Below, piece by piece: positions 1 to 8,155 of a DNA stretch of 47,606 nt. Position numbers and translations under genes: made by a program. A model generated the notes under the pieces. It made no database searches and was not told where the DNA came from. It saw only the letters and a list, made by a program, of their open reading frames with translations. Numbering within the stretch: the first letter of the stretch is position 1; the number at the start of each line of letters is the position of its first letter. Location: assembly GCA_002316275.1 (NCBI GenBank), contig DCDE01000033.1, positions 1 to 47,606 on the forward strand, written 5' to 3'. This DNA comes from Caldifarciminota bacterium UBA1063. Its GTDB lineage: Bacteria; Hydrothermota; Hydrothermia; UBA1063.

Positions 1-42
1 GAAGAGATGTTTCTTGATTATGTGTTGAAAGCCATAAAGTAA
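1..42 (+). CDS. 3' end of an unidentified gene (partial)
   Basis: Frame 1 is open from the window edge to a TAA stop, giving 13 residues that end in YVLKAIK. It is followed 11 bases later by a strong hairpin terminator, which supports it being a real gene end. Too little is present to name the product. Confidence 0.5.
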   Translation, partial: EEMFLDYVLKAIK

Positions 43-53
43 TTGGGGTGGAG

Positions 54-100
54 TTCAAAACAAAAGGGGGGACCCGAAGGGTCCCCCCTTTTGTTTTGAA
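54..100. terminator. bidirectional Rho-independent terminator
   Basis: A perfect 22-base inverted repeat (54-75 with 79-100) with a 3-base GAA loop. The core is GGGGGGACCC/GGGTCCCCCC. The arms end in AAAACAAAA on one side and TTTTGTTTT on the other, so a T-rich tract follows the stem on either strand. It sits between two convergent genes (ends at 42 and 113) and can serve both. Confidence 0.9.
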
Positions 101-112
101 CGCTCTTCTTGT

Positions 113-3076
113 TTAGTTAATCAGTACGACCTTTCTCGTAATGGATTCCTTACCCAGATTAACCTTGATAAAGTAAATACCCTGTGGAAGGTCTGACTTC
201 ACGTTAAGTTCATTTAATCCTTCATTGAGTACGTAGCTTTGTTTTGTTACTTCCCTTCCTGTGATATCAAATATAGAAACATCTGCTTTCTGTAAGCTGT
301 TTGATACTATGGTAAACGTTAAAGAACCTTTCGCGATGCTCTTAATATTCAAGCGGGTCTCAGTACCAGGAGCTTCATGAACAGGCGATAATAAGAAATC
401 CCCGAAGATGAAATCATCAATATACCAGCCAGGGTAGGAGTTTACTGAAGCATCAGAACCAAATCTAAACCTCAGAGTGAAAACATCCCCCGTGGTCACT
501 GCTGGGAGATCAAATATCTCCATGATCCATCCGCCAGAGGTACCCGTGAACCCCACCTCTCCAAGTCCAGTAGGAGTACCATCGTAACCACCTCTTGGAG
601 TGATTACTGTGTATGGTCCGGCATTGATCGAAACCGCGACATTACCGCCATCCCAATTGTTCTCCATAGAGTACCAGTGGAAGAAGGCAAATATGGGAGC
701 ATCGGCAGTAGCAACGAAACTCGGCGAATAAAGGCTCCAGTTTGCGCTATTATGATAGTTTCCATTAAGGACTGTTGCCCAACACTTGGATCCAGAATGG
801 GCAGCGCCTGGGCCGGAAGTGGGTACACCCCATTCCCAATATGAGTATTCTTGAGGGGTAAAACCTCCGTTATCTGCCTCAAAATCGAGTAAAGTTGTAT
901 ATATTGCCACGTCTCTGGATAAAGTGTTATTTAAGTTGTCATCATCGGGGAATAGCAATGAACAGGTGATGTGATAATCGAGACCGGGAAGTGAGGGAGT
1001 GAAAGTCTCAAATTCAAGAGTATCGGCAGCATCAGGGTCAATAGAAGCGATTGTAACTGTATCACCATATACAACATCAGAACCCTTAGTTATTATAAAT
1101 TCCACATCTACATTTGTTTCAGCAGTGGCGCCAATATTTCTAACAGTTACTGTTGGTGTAAAGGCTTCAAGGGGAATGAGTTCTCCTGGTTCTAATATTG
1201 AAGAAACCGCAAGGTCATGAGCTCTGACGGGCCTTTTCCAATATATGGTCAAATTATCATGCACTAGTGCAGGCGTACCATTGTAGCAGTACTTCAGGTA
1301 CCAGTTATTTGCCCCGCCACTCCCCTGAATTCCTATAGTGGAAGAATTTAGTAATCCAACCATGGTCATATAGCTCATAGCAATATCACCGTTGGGGTAA
1401 AGGATGACTTCCATGTTATAAGTACCTGTAGCACCGTAATGAATGATGTTTTCAAAGTGAATTACCGCATAGTCAGGGGTTGCGAGATACCTGACGGTAC
1501 CTCCTGCACTCGCGTTAAGGTCATCCCAGAAAAAGGCTATAAGGTACGGTATTGAGGTATATGGTAGATCATAGTTAGAAAAACTTGTTAATGTCGAGGT
1601 TGATAGAAAGCCATTTGAGCTAAGATTGATGGAAGTAAGAGTCTGATCATAAAATGGGAATGGGAACGGAAGAGTTAACGTTGCAATGGCATCGTCACCT
1701 AGAGTGAGAACTGTGCCCCCAGAAGCATCTATCCAGATAAATTCTGGTCCTGTAGGATAATCGGAATCTTTGAAGGTATATCCATAGCCATCTGGTCCAC
1801 CTGCGTGAACATTTGTAATTACAGTTATTGCATTTGAAGGCGCTGATTCATGTTGTGGAGTCTCGTTATCCACTGCAGTTGCGTAAGCTGTAACAGAACC
1901 CGGTGTAACAGCAACGGTATCGTAGAAAACTGTTCCCGGAGTGGTTAATGTTATAAAGTGATTGAATGCTCCATTTATATAAATGTTTATTCCTGCAAGG
2001 TCATCAAGGGGTGTTCCGTCCCTCTGGGCGGTAGGTGCAGCTCCAATAATTTCAATAGTATCCTCGGTCAATGCGTTTACTTGTGACAGTGTTGGTGATG
2101 CTGGCCATGGATCGCCACCTGCATATGCTGACGCATCAACGAAAATGCTGGTAGAATCATCAGCAAGCACGCATGTTCTTACAGGGTAGGTATAATAAAC
2201 CCCGTCGGTTAGCCCATTGTCGGTATATGTTTCCAGACCCTGGGCGACTGAGTCAACTAAAACTGTTTCAGCTGGGTTGAGCTCAGAAGTTCTGTATATT
2301 TCAATTACAAACTCGGTGAGGGGTGTTCCGTCAACGCGCGTAGTGGGGTCGGTCCAGTTCAAAGTTATGGTTGTGGGAGTCGTATATTCAGAATAGGCAG
2401 TTAGGTTTGAAGGAGGAAGTGGGTCTCCGGGTTCCCCTTGCATTTGGACAATAGCTTCAATATTCCAGTTATAGCTAAGGCCCATTGTGTACATTTCCTG
2501 CCACCCATCATCAGCATAGTATATATAGTCACCCTTTGTTGTAATTGCTGGACCCATATCTACTGCAATCGGATATTGACCCGCTGCGTGCGTAATTTCA
2601 ATTGATACCCAAATGTCGCTGCTTCCATCTATATTAACTGGATTAGAAAGGGTAATTTCGATCCAGCCAGAAGTTGGAGCAGTGTAAGGCTCGCTGGTTA
2701 TGAGGCCACCGGGTGCTGCAGTTGTACCGGAGCCGTATATCTTTGCTTGGCCTGAATGGCTGACTGATTCATAGTGGTAAAACCTAACTTTTGTTAGTTT
2801 CCAGTTTGCATACGGAGACAATTCGGTTGGAGTAAGGCGGATAGCACCTTCGAAAGTTCCACCGGCAGTAAGTCCAATGGCATTATAGTTAATGTAATTA
2901 TAGTAAAATAGGGTGTCCTCTGGTTGTTTTGCACCAAAATCCGCTGGATTTACAGCTATGGCTATACCTCTCCCCGCTGTGCTAAAGGGAGGTATAACTT
3001 CTTTTTCTGCACCTGCAGGTTTCCCTGCCTGCAATACTCCGAAGAGGAGTATTGCTACACTCAAAATACTCTTCAT
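113..3076 (-). CDS. large secreted multidomain protein with type IX-like sorting domain
   Basis: 987 residues. Residues 1-23 form a signal peptide (Lys, then a hydrophobic stretch ILSVAILLFGVL, then AGA). Visible blocks: a beta-rich N-terminal domain (about 60-212), two fibronectin III-like domains (about 220-318 and 325-420), a nidogen-like beta domain (about 430-612), a CARDB-like Ig domain (about 618-726, DLAVSSI...TVTVRNIG), a MAM/choice-of-anchor J-like domain (about 728-893, ending WYIDDFIFGD) and a C-terminal sorting domain (about 908-987, VSIFDITGREV...LPQGIYFIKV...RKVVLI). Such C-termini direct export by type IX-like systems in the FCB group. No catalytic site is recognisable, so an adhesive or surface-structural role is an inference. 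The start has AGGAGGG eight bases upstream and a strong promoter. It shares its C-terminal domain type with the 742-residue protein at the other end of the window. Confidence 0.85.
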   Translation of the reverse strand: MKSILSVAILLFGVLQAGKPAGAEKEVIPPFSTAGRGIAIAVNPADFGAKQPEDTLFYYNYINYNAIGLTAGGTFEGAIRLTPTELSPYANWKLTKVRFYHYESVSHSGQAKIYGSGTTAAPGGLITSEPYTAPTSGWIEITLSNPVNIDGSSDIWVSIEITHAAGQYPIAVDMGPAITTKGDYIYYADDGWQEMYTMGLSYNWNIEAIVQMQGEPGDPLPPSNLTAYSEYTTPTTITLNWTDPTTRVDGTPLTEFVIEIYRTSELNPAETVLVDSVAQGLETYTDNGLTDGVYYTYPVRTCVLADDSTSIFVDASAYAGGDPWPASPTLSQVNALTEDTIEIIGAAPTAQRDGTPLDDLAGINIYINGAFNHFITLTTPGTVFYDTVAVTPGSVTAYATAVDNETPQHESAPSNAITVITNVHAGGPDGYGYTFKDSDYPTGPEFIWIDASGGTVLTLGDDAIATLTLPFPFPFYDQTLTSINLSSNGFLSTSTLTSFSNYDLPYTSIPYLIAFFWDDLNASAGGTVRYLATPDYAVIHFENIIHYGATGTYNMEVILYPNGDIAMSYMTMVGLLNSSTIGIQGSGGANNWYLKYCYNGTPALVHDNLTIYWKRPVRAHDLAVSSILEPGELIPLEAFTPTVTVRNIGATAETNVDVEFIITKGSDVVYGDTVTIASIDPDAADTLEFETFTPSLPGLDYHITCSLLFPDDDNLNNTLSRDVAIYTTLLDFEADNGGFTPQEYSYWEWGVPTSGPGAAHSGSKCWATVLNGNYHNSANWSLYSPSFVATADAPIFAFFHWYSMENNWDGGNVAVSINAGPYTVITPRGGYDGTPTGLGEVGFTGTSGGWIMEIFDLPAVTTGDVFTLRFRFGSDASVNSYPGWYIDDFIFGDFLLSPVHEAPGTETRLNIKSIAKGSLTFTIVSNSLQKADVSIFDITGREVTKQSYVLNEGLNELNVKSDLPQGIYFIKVNLGKESITRKVVLIN

Positions 3077-3102
3077 TTTTCCCTCCTATAAAATGTATGT
3101 AA

Positions 3103-3131
3103 ATAGTACTCCATTTTCTGAAAAATGTCAA
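3103..3131 (-). promoter_or_regulatory. promoter of the 987-aa secreted protein
   Basis: On the minus strand, TTGACA (3126-3131), 17-base spacer, TACTAT (3103-3108). An AGGAGGG ribosome binding site follows before the ATG at 3076, so this is a leadered gene. Confidence 0.75.
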
Positions 3132-3308
3132 GTATTTAGAAATCCCTGATTTATCAATAGTTTTAGAGAAACATAAATGCTCAAATGAGGCATTAAGCGA
3201 ATTTATGTTCGCATATAGAAAATATTTATTTTTTATTCAAATACTTGCTTGTCTTGATATCCTGTGGATAAAGACCCCTTCTACTGAGTTAAAATTAGAC
3301 TGGGTTTG

Positions 3309-3797
3309 TTACTTTCGCTGTGCTGTTTCTTTATCAAGCATCATCAAGCAATGTTTGTGATCGCCTATCATTTCTAATTTGGCAAGCACCTCCGATGCGT
3401 TAGCTTCTTCTTCTACTTGTTCATTGACGAACCATTGAAGCATGGCAAAGGTGGCTCTGTCTTTTTCACTTTCTGCGATCTCTACAAGCTCATCAATTTT
3501 TGCTGTAATGTGTTTCTCATGATTTAGAACCGCCTCGAAAGCATCCTTAGGAGATTTCCATATAACTTGCGGTTCCTTGATTTCATAAAGCCTGATTTTT
3601 CCACCCCTATTGACAATGTAATTAAAGATTTTCTCTGCATGCCCAATTTCTTCGCGGTACTGCACGAATAACCAGTTTTTAAATCCCATTAAGTTTAATT
3701 CTGCAAAGTATCCTGCCATTGCAAGATATAGCATAGCAGAATACATCTCCTCATTAATTTGTCTGTTTAATGCATCTTCCATTTTTGTGGTGAGCAT
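3309..3797 (-). CDS. ftn: ferritin (non-heme)
   Basis: 162 residues, the normal length for bacterial FtnA-type ferritin, a 24-mer cytoplasmic iron store that oxidises Fe(II) at a diiron centre. The ferroxidase ligands are visible: Glu in NEEMYSAM (about 17), Glu50 and His53 in EEIGHAEK, Glu near 94 in LNHEKHITA, and Gln/Glu in NEQVEEE (about 127-130). There is no heme-ligand Met at the bacterioferritin position. The start has AGGAGG at 3804-3809. The promoter's -10 element lies in a perfect palindrome, which suggests repression by a metal- or redox-sensing regulator. It diverges from the TPR gene at 3889. Confidence 0.93.
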   Translation of the reverse strand: MLTTKMEDALNRQINEEMYSAMLYLAMAGYFAELNLMGFKNWLFVQYREEIGHAEKIFNYIVNRGGKIRLYEIKEPQVIWKSPKDAFEAVLNHEKHITAKIDELVEIAESEKDRATFAMLQWFVNEQVEEEANASEVLAKLEMIGDHKHCLMMLDKETAQRK

Positions 3798-3814
3798 TTT
3801 AAACCTCCTTATTT

Positions 3815-3828
3815 GTTTAATATTAAAC
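3815..3828. promoter_or_regulatory. perfect 14-bp palindrome overlapping ferritin -10 (putative operator)
   Basis: GTTTAATATTAAAC is fully self-complementary and contains the TAATAT -10 hexamer of the ferritin promoter. This is a classic position for a repressor site. The regulator is unknown: it is not a good Fur, PerR or DtxR consensus match as I remember them. Confidence 0.5.
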
Positions 3829-3847
3829 TAATTTTGTAATAATTCAA
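3820..3847 (-). promoter_or_regulatory. ferritin promoter
   Basis: Minus strand TTGAAT (3842-3847), 16-base spacer, TAATAT (3820-3825), followed by AGGAGG and the ATG at 3797. It is back-to-back with the TPR gene promoter, with only 6 bases between the two -35 boxes. Confidence 0.7.
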
Positions 3848-3853
3848 AACACT

Positions 3854-3882
3854 TTGCTTTTTCGGTTCTACAAAATTATAAT
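3854..3882 (+). promoter_or_regulatory. leaderless promoter of the TPR gene
   Basis: TTGCTT (3854-3859), 17-base spacer, TATAAT (3877-3882). The ATG is at 3889, so transcription should start at or next to the start codon. There is no Shine-Dalgarno sequence. Confidence 0.75.
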
Positions 3883-3888
3883 TTTCTT

Positions 3889-4707
3889 ATGAAAGATAGT
3901 TATGCTTGCGCACTGGAGTTTCATAAACACGGTGACTTTGATAAGGCTTTAGAATATTTCGAAAAAGCTATTCACGAGGAGCCCGATTCTCCTGAAATTT
4001 TTAGGGATTATGGCCTTTTGCTCATTGATGTTGAGCGATATGAAGAGGCCTTAGATGCTCTGAACAGATCTCTTACAATCAAAAGAGACCCATTTTCTCT
4101 TTTCTTGAAAGCGAAAGCCCTCTATAGCCTTGGAGACCTACAGCAATCAGAAGAGCTATTCCTTGAGGTCAAGCCGCTTCTTAAGGGTGCCGTTAATGTA
4201 AGTGCAGTACTGGGGGACCTTTACATTGATGCTGAAAATTACCCTCGGGCGATAGAGGAATATAAAGAATCTATAGGTGAGGACCCTTTTAGCCCCCATC
4301 TTTACAATAACCTTGCTCTAAGTTATTTTCAAAACGGTGAGCTTGATAAGGCGATTGAAACCATTCGTACTGCTATTTCAATAGATCCTGATAATGCAGA
4401 GCTTTATGATAACCTTGGGGTGATGCTGTATGAGGCAGGGGAAAAAAGCGAAAGCATTGAGGCGCTTTCTAAAGCAATCGAGCTTGATCCAGATTTCTCA
4501 CAAGCACATTGTGACCTCTGTCTTGTCTATTATGACTTAGAGCATCTCGAGGAGGCGGCTGAGGAGATTAGAAAAGCTATCGCCTTGGCTCCAGATGATC
4601 CTGTATACCGTGCTATTTTGAGTAACATATTTCTTAAGATGGGGAAAATTGAAGAGGCGAAGCATGAAATGGATAAGTTGAAAGACCTGTTAAAGCCTGA
4701 TGAATAA
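3889..4707 (+). CDS. TPR repeat protein
   Basis: 272 residues made almost entirely of about seven tetratricopeptide repeats (for example GDFDKALEYFEKAIHEEPDS and NGELDKAIETIRTAISIDPD). It has no signal peptide or membrane segment, so it is probably a cytoplasmic protein-protein interaction scaffold with an unknown partner. The start is fixed by the promoter, whose -10 ends six bases before the ATG. The downstream nuclease-like gene overlaps it by 8 bases, so the two are translated from one mRNA and may act together. Confidence 0.85.
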   Translation: MKDSYACALEFHKHGDFDKALEYFEKAIHEEPDSPEIFRDYGLLLIDVERYEEALDALNRSLTIKRDPFSLFLKAKALYSLGDLQQSEELFLEVKPLLKGAVNVSAVLGDLYIDAENYPRAIEEYKESIGEDPFSPHLYNNLALSYFQNGELDKAIETIRTAISIDPDNAELYDNLGVMLYEAGEKSESIEALSKAIELDPDFSQAHCDLCLVYYDLEHLEEAAEEIRKAIALAPDDPVYRAILSNIFLKMGKIEEAKHEMDKLKDLLKPDE

Positions 4708-5470
4708 AAGGGATGAGTTAGAAAATTTACTGAAATCATTACTTGAAAAATCTGCAGCGGATCGATCTTTTAAACTTGAAAATATAGAAGAGGGACCAGG
4801 TTTTCTTATCCTCCAGACATTTACGGAGTCCCATTATAGGGGAGTGACTCTTCCCGGTGAACTTTTCTTGCCCGATGTAAAGTTTGATAAGGAATTTTGG
4901 AATACACTTGTAGAGATAAATTCTCCTCATTTTGAAAAGATCGTTTTTTTGGATCTCGAGACACGCGGACTTTCTAGAAACGAACCTATTTTTATCGCTG
5001 GACTATTATTCCCTCGGGAGGATGGTTCTGAAGTAAGTCAATTTGTTGCAAAAACCGCAAAGAAGGAGAAGTTACTATTGCAGTGGGTTATGGAGAAAAT
5101 AGAAAATTATGCAGTTTTTACTTATAATGGAAAGGCTTTTGACATACCGTTCATTAAATACAGGTGTGAATTCCACGGTCTTGATTATATAGATCCAAAG
5201 CTTCACTTTGACCTCCTTCCTTATTCAAGGTATATTTGGAAAGAAACGTTTAATTCGAAAGCTTTAAAGGTTCTTGAATGCAATGTTATGGATTACAACA
5301 GGGAGTTTGATGTACCTTCATTTATAGTTCCAGATATTATTAAACGGTATAGAACTACCGGGGATAAAAGGTATCTTGAAATTGTTGTTCGGCACAATTT
5401 ATATGATTTGATAGCTACTTTGAAACTACTTGAAAAAATATCTTTTTTACTGATGAACTCTTTTCTATAA
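4700..5470 (+). CDS. YprB-like RNase H-fold exonuclease domain protein
   Basis: 256 residues. The RNase H-like exonuclease motifs are in order: FLDLETRGL (D-x-E, about 83-91), TYNGKAFDIPFIKYR (about 140-154), HFDLLPYSR (about 169) and HNLYDLIATLKLL (about 231-243). This is the arrangement of the YprB/DEDD-type family, which cleaves nucleic acid from the 3' end with two metal ions. The substrate is unknown. The N-terminal 75 residues are not recognised. The ATG lies inside the end of the TPR gene, implying coupled translation. Confidence 0.75.
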   Translation: MNKRDELENLLKSLLEKSAADRSFKLENIEEGPGFLILQTFTESHYRGVTLPGELFLPDVKFDKEFWNTLVEINSPHFEKIVFLDLETRGLSRNEPIFIAGLLFPREDGSEVSQFVAKTAKKEKLLLQWVMEKIENYAVFTYNGKAFDIPFIKYRCEFHGLDYIDPKLHFDLLPYSRYIWKETFNSKALKVLECNVMDYNREFDVPSFIVPDIIKRYRTTGDKRYLEIVVRHNLYDLIATLKLLEKISFLLMNSFL

Positions 5471-5501
5471 GATTTGGGCCCTTTGAAGATCCCTTGGTTA
5501 T

Positions 5502-5531
5502 TTGGTATTATTTCAGCTATTGGCTTATAAT
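5502..5531 (+). promoter_or_regulatory. leaderless promoter of rfbC
   Basis: TTGGTA (5502-5507), 18-base spacer, TATAAT (5526-5531), then six bases and the ATG at 5538. No Shine-Dalgarno site is present. Confidence 0.7.
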
Positions 5532-5537
5532 TAATGT

Positions 5538-6101
5538 ATGAGGAATTTTAAGTTTTATAGGCTTGAAATTCCGGAGGTTTTGCTTGTAGAACCCAAGGTT
5601 TTCGAGGATGAGAGAGGTTATTTTTTGGAAGTTTACAGACACGATTATTTTTCAGAGGTACTTGGTGTTAGCTTTGTTCAGGAGAATCTTTCTTTCTCGA
5701 AGAAAGGTGTTCTCAGGGGGCTTCATTTTCAAAAGAGAGTAGCGGGACAGGCAAAGCTGGTGCAGGTACTTGAGGGTGAAATTTTCGATGTTGCTGTAAA
5801 TATAAAAAAAGGCTCGCCAGACTTTGGAAAATGGGTAGGAGTAGTCCTCTCCAGTGGAAATAAACTTCAATTGTATATCCCTGAAGGGTTTGCTCACGGT
5901 TTTTGTGTACTTAGCAATTCTGCACTCGTGCTGTACAGAATTTCTTCGTATTATGACCCTGATAACGAGAGGGGAATAATCTGGAATGATCCCGATATTG
6001 GAATTGAATGGCCAGTTAGTGACCCAATGTTATCGACAAAAGATAGAAATTTACCTCCATTAAAGGATGCAGATATAGACTTCCTATATCACGTGAAATG
6101 A
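5538..6101 (+). CDS. rfbC: dTDP-4-dehydrorhamnose 3,5-epimerase
   Basis: 187 residues, full length for RmlC/RfbC. This cupin enzyme epimerises dTDP-4-keto-6-deoxyglucose at C3 and C5, the third step to dTDP-L-rhamnose. The family signature LRGLHFQ carries the catalytic His63. Lys73, the IPEGFAHGF stretch (His120) and the active-site Tyr near 133 (VLYRIS) are also present, as is the C-terminal IIWNDPDIGIEWP block. It heads a surface-polysaccharide group and is followed by rfbD with an ATGA overlap. RfbA and RfbB are not in the window. Confidence 0.93.
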   Translation: MRNFKFYRLEIPEVLLVEPKVFEDERGYFLEVYRHDYFSEVLGVSFVQENLSFSKKGVLRGLHFQKRVAGQAKLVQVLEGEIFDVAVNIKKGSPDFGKWVGVVLSSGNKLQLYIPEGFAHGFCVLSNSALVLYRISSYYDPDNERGIIWNDPDIGIEWPVSDPMLSTKDRNLPPLKDADIDFLYHVK

Positions 6102-6958
6102 GATTTCTTATTTTTGGTTCGAGGGGTCAGTTGGGTAGAGAGTTAACTATAGAGGTCATTCAAAGGGGGTTTTGTTGCACTTCTTTGTCTCGCGAAGAGG
6201 CCGATGTTACAGATCATCAAAAGGTACGTGATATTGTAAAGAGCATAAGTCCGGATATAATCATCAACGCAACTGCATACAATGATGTGGATCAGGCAGA
6301 GCTTGAGCCAGATAAAGCTTTTGCAGTGAACTCACATGCTGTAAGGAACCTTGCAAAGTGTGCTGAAGAAGTCAAGGCAATCTTAGTTCACTTTAGCTCG
6401 GACTATGTTTTTGATGGGAAAAAGGGAAGTCCGTATACTACATTAGATGAGCCTCACCCTATAAATGTATATGGGAAAAGTAAACTCGAGGGTGAGCAAC
6501 ATGTAATAGAGATTATGCGTAGGTGCTTTATTGTCAGAGTAAGCTGGCTATTTGGATTTGGTAAGGCAAACTTTCCCTTGAAACTTTTAGAGATGGCAAA
6601 GAAACAAAAAACTATTAAAGTTGCTATAGATCAGATAAATTCACCGACCTACACAGTTGATGCCGCCAAGGGCGTGATGGAACTGATCTTAAAAGGTAAG
6701 TTTGGTTTGTATCATGTTGTAAATAAGGGTTATTGTAGTAGGTTTGAGTGGGCTCAGGAGATTTTACGATTGATAAAGTGGCCGGGTGAAATTCAACCTG
6801 GAAAGATGGAAGACTTCCCTGGCATTGCAAAAAGACCTCGGTTTACTGCTCTTGATACAACAAAGTTCGAACGAGAGACAGGTTTTTTTCTGCCAAGCTG
6901 GAGAGACGCTGTGGAGAGGTTTTTGTGCGAGCTTGGGGAGGGTGGTGATGCTGTTTGA
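6098..6958 (+). CDS. rfbD: dTDP-4-dehydrorhamnose reductase
   Basis: 286 residues. This is the short-chain dehydrogenase that reduces dTDP-4-keto-L-rhamnose to dTDP-L-rhamnose with NAD(P)H. It shows the nucleotide-binding GSRGQLG (7-13), the YNDVDQAE substrate loop, SSDYVFDG, and the catalytic Tyr125-x3-Lys129 in NVYGKSKLEGE. It overlaps rfbC by four bases, which supports joint L-rhamnose synthesis for lipopolysaccharide or glycan. Its end overlaps the following dehydratase gene. Confidence 0.92.
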   Translation: MRFLIFGSRGQLGRELTIEVIQRGFCCTSLSREEADVTDHQKVRDIVKSISPDIIINATAYNDVDQAELEPDKAFAVNSHAVRNLAKCAEEVKAILVHFSSDYVFDGKKGSPYTTLDEPHPINVYGKSKLEGEQHVIEIMRRCFIVRVSWLFGFGKANFPLKLLEMAKKQKTIKVAIDQINSPTYTVDAAKGVMELILKGKFGLYHVVNKGYCSRFEWAQEILRLIKWPGEIQPGKMEDFPGIAKRPRFTALDTTKFERETGFFLPSWRDAVERFLCELGEGGDAV

Positions 6959-8150
6959 CATGGATATTTCAAAAATCCTTGGGCGAGAGGAATTCCTCTT
7001 TCGGGAAGAAGTTGAAAAGTATGGAGAACTGATTAGGGATATAGTAAGGCGATCTTCTTTCTTGGTTCTGGGTGGAGCTGGCAGCGTAGGCCAACAAGTT
7101 GTTAAAGAACTAATAAAGTATACCCCTCCAAAATTACATATTGTAGACTTGAACGAAAATAATCTTGTGGAGCTGGTCCGAGATGTACGGAGTTCTGATT
7201 TAGAAAGTTCAGTGGAATTCAAAACCTTTGTATTGGATATTTCCTCAAGGGAATTTGAAGAATATTTTAGAAACGAGACTCCTTTTGACTATATTATGAA
7301 TCTTTCTGCTCTGAAACATGTGAGAAGTGAGAAAGATCCATACACTCTGATGAGGATGGTTCAGGTTAACGTTATAAATGTCAATCTGCTGATGGAACTT
7401 GCAGTTGACAAAGGATGTAAAAGATTCTTTTCAGTTTCCACTGACAAGGCAGTTAATCCTGTTAATTTAATGGGTGCAACAAAGCGGATCATGGAACTTT
7501 TATTAAAATCAAAAATGGATGCGATTAGTGTCTCATCCTCGAGATTTGTAAATGTTGCCTTTTCAGAAGGTAGCCTCCTTTGGGGATTTTTAAAAAGGCT
7601 TGAAAAGGATCAACCTTTAGCAGCGCCAGAGGGTATCAGCAGATATTTTATTACGCCTGAGGAGGCAGGTGCTCTATGTGCCATCGCAGCACTGCTTTCG
7701 AAAAGTGGTGATATATTTATTCCTAAGATGCAGGAGACACTAGAGCCACTATGTATGGTGGATATTGCCTGTCGTCTGCTTAATTATGCTGGATTTGAGC
7801 CATATTTAACGCATGATGGCGCTGAGGCTAAAAGGAAATTGCAGTTTTTGAAATCTCAAGGCAAATGGCCAGTCTACATTACGCCTGCAGATACTACGGG
7901 TGAAAAGGAACTTGAGGAGTTGTATTATCCTGCTGAAATTCCTGACTTCAACAAGTTTAACAATATCGGTGTTGTTAATTTAGGTAAAGTGGGTCCAGAA
8001 AGGTACGATGTTGCGCGTTTTATTGATGGGATTAAAATACTTTTAGATAGGGGAGGGTGGTCAAGAGAAGAGATTTCCAGGTTAGCAAAAAGGGTCATAC
8101 CCGAATTTGTCCATAGAGATACGGGGACCTTCCTTGATGATAGAATGTAA
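6948..8150 (+). CDS. CapD/FlaA1-type nucleotide-sugar dehydratase
   Basis: 400 residues from the ATG at 6948. A GGGGAGGG ribosome binding site lies at 6935-6942, inside the end of rfbD. Longer in-frame extensions reach back into rfbD and are rejected. The Rossmann motif GGAGSVG is at about 42-48. The signature STDKAVNPVNLMGATKR has Asp-Lys where ordinary SDRs have Tyr, typical of UDP-GlcNAc 4,6-dehydratases (WbpM, FlaA1, PseB, CapD). A substrate such as UDP-GlcNAc is likely but not proven. The product would feed an aminated or deoxy sugar. It ends five bases from the convergent MntP-like gene. Confidence 0.82.
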   Translation: MLFDMDISKILGREEFLFREEVEKYGELIRDIVRRSSFLVLGGAGSVGQQVVKELIKYTPPKLHIVDLNENNLVELVRDVRSSDLESSVEFKTFVLDISSREFEEYFRNETPFDYIMNLSALKHVRSEKDPYTLMRMVQVNVINVNLLMELAVDKGCKRFFSVSTDKAVNPVNLMGATKRIMELLLKSKMDAISVSSSRFVNVAFSEGSLLWGFLKRLEKDQPLAAPEGISRYFITPEEAGALCAIAALLSKSGDIFIPKMQETLEPLCMVDIACRLLNYAGFEPYLTHDGAEAKRKLQFLKSQGKWPVYITPADTTGEKELEELYYPAEIPDFNKFNNIGVVNLGKVGPERYDVARFIDGIKILLDRGGWSREEISRLAKRVIPEFVHRDTGTFLDDRM

Positions 8151-8155
8151 TTAGC

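Noticed and set aside
3151..3212. short hairpins (AATGC..GCATT, GCGAA..TTCGC) between ferritin and the secreted protein
   Set aside because: Stems of five bases without T tracts are common by chance in AT-rich DNA.
6786..6947. 54-residue extension of the nucleotide-sugar dehydratase
   Set aside because: It runs out of frame through rfbD. The ATG at 6948 has a strong ribosome binding site and gives a normal protein.
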